In this document: piece by piece, positions 60,675 through 64,000 of the stretch | Layout of the letters: each line of letters starts with the position of its first letter | How positions within the stretch are numbered: position 1 is the stretch's first letter | DNA from: SLRI01 sp964576715 | GTDB lineage: Bacteria > Pseudomonadota > Alphaproteobacteria > Geminicoccales > Geminicoccaceae | Direction: 5' to 3' | NCBI GenBank assembly: GCA_964576715.1 | Contig: CAZNWE010000008.1 | Location: 7,884 to 71,883, forward strand | Length of the DNA: 64,000 bases | The notes under the pieces: model-generated | Told to the model about the DNA's origin: nothing | The model's input: only the letters and a program-made list of their open reading frames with translations | Database searches by the model: none | Position numbers and translations under genes: made by a program

Positions 60675-61823
60675 ATGATCACTGCTGACAGCCTCGCCTT
60701 GCCGCCCGGTGCACGGGTGGTCGTCGCGATGTCCGGCGGCGTCGACAGTGCGGTCACGGCGGCCTTGCTGCACGAGGCCGGCTTCGAGGTCGTGGGCATC
60801 ACCTTGCAACTCTATGACCACGGTGCCGCGACGGCCAAAAAGGGCGCCTGTTGCGCCGGGCAGGACATCAAGGACGCCAGGAACGTCGCAGATGCGATCG
60901 GCATCCCGCACTACGTTCTCGACTTCGAGACCCGCTTCAAGGTGGCGGTGATCGACGACTTCGCCGCCGCCTACGCTGCCGGGCACACCCCGATCCCGTG
61001 CGTGCGCTGCAACGAGCGGATCAAGTTCACCGACCTTTTGGGGGTGGCCCGCGATCTCGGCGCTGCGGCGCTCGCTACCGGCCACTATGCGCGGCGGGTC
61101 GGGGGAGCGAGTGGGGCGGAGCTTTGGCGGGCGGCGGACCCGGCCAAGGACCAGAGCTACTTCCTCTTCGCCACGACGCAGACCCAACTCGACTACGTCC
61201 GCTTCCCTTTGGGCGGGCTGGACAAAGAGACGACGCGGCGGGAAGCTGAACGCTTGGCGTTGCCGGTCGCGGCGAAGCCGGAGAGCCAGGATATCTGCTT
61301 CGTGCCCGAGGGCCATTACAGTCGCGTGGTCGAGAAGCTCGAGCCGAGGGCGATGCGCAAGGGTGCCATTCTGCATGTCGACGGCCGCAGGCTCGGCGAG
61401 CATGACGGGATCGGCAACTTCACCGTCGGGCAGCGGCGCGGCATCGGCGTCGCCGACCAGGAGCGGCTCTATGTCGTGGGCATCGATGCCGCGACGGCCA
61501 CGATCCGGGTCGGCCCGCGTGCGGCCGGCTGCTCCAGGCGCGTCTGGATCGAGGCCGTCAATCGCATCGCCCCCTGGGCAGCGGGCGGGCCGCTCTGCAT
61601 CAAGCACCGTTACAACGAGCCGGCGGTGGTGGGGACAGTCGCCACTTGGTCGGATACGGCGGCGGAACTGGTCTTTACGAACCCGCAGGTCGGCGTCGCA
61701 CCGGGACAGGCAGCCGTCCTTTACGATGGTGAGCGGGTCCTCGGCGGCGGCTGGATCGCCCGGACCGCTGGCGCAGAGACGGTGCGCTGCACGGCTGCTG
61801 CCACGGTTGCGTTGCCAGCTTGA
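60675..61823 (+). CDS. mnmA: tRNA-specific 2-thiouridylase
   Basis: A 382-aa enzyme that thiolates U34 of tRNA-Lys, -Glu and -Gln using sulfur relayed from the cysteine desulfurase. The PP-loop is AMSGGVDSAV near residue 20. CVRCNERIKF holds the first catalytic cysteine region and ESQDICFV the second. DGIGNFTVGQRRGIGV is the tRNA-binding loop. The length is normal. Its place behind desulfurase and ferredoxin genes makes the sulfur source plain. Confidence 0.94.
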   Translation: MITADSLALPPGARVVVAMSGGVDSAVTAALLHEAGFEVVGITLQLYDHGAATAKKGACCAGQDIKDARNVADAIGIPHYVLDFETRFKVAVIDDFAAAYAAGHTPIPCVRCNERIKFTDLLGVARDLGAAALATGHYARRVGGASGAELWRAADPAKDQSYFLFATTQTQLDYVRFPLGGLDKETTRREAERLALPVAAKPESQDICFVPEGHYSRVVEKLEPRAMRKGAILHVDGRRLGEHDGIGNFTVGQRRGIGVADQERLYVVGIDAATATIRVGPRAAGCSRRVWIEAVNRIAPWAAGGPLCIKHRYNEPAVVGTVATWSDTAAELVFTNPQVGVAPGQAAVLYDGERVLGGGWIARTAGAETVRCTAAATVALPA

Positions 61824-61859
61824 CACCGGCACCCGGCGCGCATAGGTCGATGACGTTCC

Positions 61860-61935
61860 GGCGGCGTAGCTCAGTTGGTAGAGCAGGGGAATCATAATCC
61901 CTGTGTCGGGGGTTCGAGTCCCTCCGCCGCTACCA
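61860..61935 (+). tRNA. tRNA-Met (CAT anticodon, elongator type)
   Basis: 76 bases with encoded CCA: acceptor GGCGGCG pairing CGCCGCT (one G-U pair), D arm AGCTCAGTTGGTAGAGC, anticodon stem GGGGA/TCCCT around ATCATAA (CAT), T arm GGGGGTTCGAGTCCCTC. The paired first base and D-loop fit an elongator Met rather than initiator. A lysidine-type Ile-CAT cannot be excluded from sequence alone. A short hairpin (TGTGGC-GCCAG-GCCACA, 61936-61952) follows directly. Confidence 0.93.
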
Positions 61936-62061
61936 TGTGGCGCCAGGCCACAGGCCAGTCGCACGCACCACATCAGTCAGCCGCTTTCTAAAAGTCCCAG
62001 CGGCCGACCCTTGGGTCGACTCGGTAGTCCGATCGCCCGGAGCGAGCAGGACGCCGGGTGA

Positions 62062-62265
62062 TCAGCCCTCGTCCTCGTCGTCATTGTCGGGCTTTTGCAC
62101 GATCACCTGTCGGCCGCGATACATGCCGGTCTTGAGATCGATGTGGTGCGGCCGGCGATATTCGCCTGAATCCTGGTCCTCGATCACGGTGGGGGTGGCG
62201 AGCGCATCATGGGCCCGGCGCTGGTCGCGCTTCTGTCTGGAGACTTTCTTGCGGGGGACGGCCAT
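62062..62265 (-). CDS. rpmF: 50S ribosomal protein L32, cysteine-less form
   Basis: A 67-aa L32: MAVPRKKVSRQKRDQRRAHD followed by SGEYRRPHHIDLKTGMYRGR. The RRPHH segment is the family motif. The four cysteines of the zinc ribbon are replaced (SGEY for CGE, DLKTG for CPSCG), as is the rule in alphaproteobacteria. The tail is acidic (DNDDEDEG). It is near no other ribosomal gene, with tRNA-Met on one side and the amine oxidase on the other. Confidence 0.93.
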   Translation of the reverse strand: MAVPRKKVSRQKRDQRRAHDALATPTVIEDQDSGEYRRPHHIDLKTGMYRGRQVIVQKPDNDDEDEG

Positions 62266-62428
62266 GGACGAGATCCTTCAAGCGATGGCCGCTCGAAGCT
62301 GCGAGGCGGCAAAGCACCTCGCGGCAAGACGTGCGGCTGGGGCGCGGAAAACTTCTGGGTGGGTTACGCCAAACCGTCATGCCGGTCAACGCTGGTGCGC
62401 TGGGCTCGAAGCGGCGCAATGACAGGGC

Positions 62429-63691
62429 CTAGGCGAGGGGTGCGGTGGCGATGCGCCGCACCGCCAGGCGCCCAGCGAGCCAGGCGCCACCAGCGGTCCC
62501 GTGCCAGCCATCGGGCGCGGTGGCCTCGCCCGTGAGGTGGATACGGCCAAATAGCGGCTCGGCGAGGATCGCGCGCGCGCCGGCGCCACCGGGCCTCGCC
62601 ACGGCATAGCTGCCGAAGGAGAAGGGATCCGACGCCCAGCGGCTGACTGCCGCAGCGCCGAACGATCGCTCGACTATTGTCTCGCCGAGAAGACGCCGCA
62701 ACGGCTTGAGCACGACATTGCGGATGGCCGCGTCCGTCTCGGGCTCGAGGGCTCGGGCCATCGAGCCACCGACGAACGCATAGACCATCGCATGACCGCA
62801 AGGTCGAAGGAAATAGAGCACGGCGCTCTCGTCGGTCGCCGGGTAATGCAAGAAGCAGGTGCGGAACTCGGGCTCGATCGCGATGCCGGCCAACGGGTCG
62901 GCGACAAGGTCGATCGCCACCTTCATGAGGCAGCCCATGGGCAGATCATCCAGCGCCCGCCGATAGGCATCGGGCAGGGCAGGGATCATTCTGATTCGTT
63001 CGGCTGCGAGCACGCCCAGAGGTACGGTCAGGATCACGTGCCGGGCGGTCAGGCGGCCGCGCGTTGTCGTCAAGATCGCCGCTTCAGGACCGACCTCGAG
63101 TGATGTGAGCACACAATCGGTGATGACGGGCAGATGGGCGGCCAGGGCTTGGACCAGCGTGCCGTAGCCCCGCGGCAGGAGCCAGTCGGTGCCGCCAAGG
63201 GCCGCTGCCCAGTCCGCGGCATCGGTCACGGCACAATCGGTGCCGCAGAGCCAAGGCCCGGCAAAGCTGCGCGTGGTCCAGCCCCAGAGGTCGCCGTCGA
63301 CCACCGGCAGGCAGTCGGCGAGGCTCGATCCGGCCGGGGCCGCCTCGATCCGGGCGATGGCGTCGCTGCGTGCGTCGTGAAAAGCGGCGGCCGAGAGCGG
63401 CCGTCCGTCGCCGCCGAGTACGACCCGCCTGCGGCGATCGACCACCGGGCTGGCATCGAGTGCCAAGGCGAGGTCGGCAAAGGGATTGCCGGCATCGACC
63501 GCATGGATCCAGGAGGCGCCGAGGTCGAACAGCCGGCCCGCGGGCGTGGTGGTCGTCCAGGTCCGTCCGCCACTCCGCTGGCGCGCCTCGATCAGGCGAA
63601 AGGTCAGTCCGTGGGCCCGGGCGGTCAGGGCCGCCGCGATCCCGGCGGCACCAGCCCCGACGATGGCGATCTCGGTATCCAAGGGCGGCAT
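62429..63691 (-). CDS. FAD-dependent flavin amine oxidase-family protein
   Basis: About 420 aa. It opens with the FAD dinucleotide motif TEIAIVGAGAAGIAAALTAR, followed by EARQRSGGRTWT, the amine-oxidase GG motif, DLGASWIHAV, and the C-terminal GRIHLTGEATAPDGWHGTAGGAWLAG that completes the FAD site. The start ATG 63691 precedes this fold by five residues; the frame reaches 63805 (GTG) but the extra part lacks support. The amine substrate is unknown. It stands alone, 163 bases upstream of rpmF on the same strand. Confidence 0.87.
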   Translation of the reverse strand: MPPLDTEIAIVGAGAAGIAAALTARAHGLTFRLIEARQRSGGRTWTTTTPAGRLFDLGASWIHAVDAGNPFADLALALDASPVVDRRRRVVLGGDGRPLSAAAFHDARSDAIARIEAAPAGSSLADCLPVVDGDLWGWTTRSFAGPWLCGTDCAVTDAADWAAALGGTDWLLPRGYGTLVQALAAHLPVITDCVLTSLEVGPEAAILTTTRGRLTARHVILTVPLGVLAAERIRMIPALPDAYRRALDDLPMGCLMKVAIDLVADPLAGIAIEPEFRTCFLHYPATDESAVLYFLRPCGHAMVYAFVGGSMARALEPETDAAIRNVVLKPLRRLLGETIVERSFGAAAVSRWASDPFSFGSYAVARPGGAGARAILAEPLFGRIHLTGEATAPDGWHGTAGGAWLAGRLAVRRIATAPLA

Positions 63692-64000
63692 GGCCGTGGC
63701 GGTCTCCGAAAACGGGCCGCAATCCGCTGCGGCGGGGCTCGCCGCAGTGCCACGCGGCGCCACCTCGCAGAAGTCGAAAGCAGGCGCTCGCGCTGCTTCT
63801 GGCACAGATGCGAAAGCGGCGGCGAGAGCAAAAAAGCTCTTGATCGTCAGGGTCGCCAGGATTACATATCGGGTCTGCCGCGACGATCGCTCGTGGCGCC
63901 TCCGAACCGATCGGATGTACGCGACCGCGAAAGCGGGCGTATCGGTTGCTCTTTTGACAAGTTGGTAGATGTGGAGGGGGGATGTGCAGGCGGCGTTTGG
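63692..64000. other. Right-edge stretch without a supported gene
   Basis: No recognisable protein here. Close to the edge GGAGG (63973-63977) stands six bases before GTG 63984, so a plus-strand gene may begin and run out of the window; only five codons are visible. Confidence 0.35.

Noticed and set aside
61936..61952. Hairpin TGTGGC-GCCAG-GCCACA after tRNA-Met as a terminator
   Set aside because: Only six pairs and no U-run follow; it may be part of tRNA 3' processing or chance.
1..64000. CRISPR arrays, rRNA genes, prophage or integration boundaries at the two tRNA genes
   Set aside because: No regular short repeats with spacers, no rRNA-like sequence, no integrase gene and no duplicated tRNA 3' end were seen next to tRNA-Arg or tRNA-Met.

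Overview
The window is a GC-rich bacterial chromosome segment (GC well above 60% by eye) that looks alphaproteobacterial. The evidence is a cysteine-less ribosomal protein L32, an NDUFS4-type complex I accessory subunit, a Rhodospirillales-like gene repertoire, frequent GTG/TTG starts and many ATGA/TTGA stop-start overlaps. No rRNA, CRISPR array or prophage is visible. Coding is dense on both strands, with two tRNA genes (Arg-TCT, Met-CAT).

Bases 1-15.7 kb form an accessory catabolism and uptake cluster: the end of a molybdenum hydroxylase, a 6-hydroxynicotinate-reductase-like [4Fe-4S] protein, a UPF0280 (ApbE-like) protein, a DUF1185 protein, a Rieske oxygenase, a complete branched-chain-amino-acid-type ABC importer whose two permeases are fused, a zinc-ribbon transposase-like gene, HyuA and HyuB (cyclic amide hydrolysis), and a cupin gene broken by a stop codon. 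The gene set suggests import, hydroxylation, reduction and ring opening of an N-heterocycle or cyclic imide; the substrate is not known. A 20-bp element, CATGTCAC-N7-GTTGG, recurs seven times in this cluster. Six copies are intergenic and one covers a start codon. I saw no good copy elsewhere in the window.

15.8-32.3 kb carries housekeeping and envelope genes: a GerMN lipoprotein overlapping an amidase whose catalytic motifs are in permuted order, a YpfJ-type metallopeptidase, a GST, a glycosyltransferase, a ferric-iron ABC transporter split over three transcription units, a TerB/DUF533 protein, a secreted trypsin-like protease apparently starting at CTG, a frameshifted TetR regulator, an ATP-grasp protein, a probable small RNA with CUCCCU loops and a strong terminator, a YqaA-type DedA protein, DsbB and a tandem universal stress protein.

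32.4-39.8 kb is a seven-gene minus-strand run: an unusual ABC exporter, a cyclic-nucleotide-binding protein, an adenylate cyclase, an FkbM methyltransferase, then phosphatidylserine decarboxylase, phosphatidylserine synthase and a CDP-alcohol phosphatidyltransferase. The first four are start-stop coupled. The exporter has a large insert containing a repeated segment and degenerate catalytic motifs.

40-64 kb is mostly core metabolism: propionyl-CoA synthetase, tRNA-Arg, half-size EamA, complex I subunit, NUDIX, AsnC-like domain, DEAD helicase, isochorismatase, SseA, CysK, an APH/kinase fusion, SRAP, an O-methyltransferase, Bcp, GlnE, TyrS, an alpha/beta hydrolase, then cysE - cysteine desulfurase - IscA - ferredoxin - mnmA (sulfur mobilisation for Fe-S clusters and tRNA thiolation), tRNA-Met, L32 and an FAD amine oxidase.
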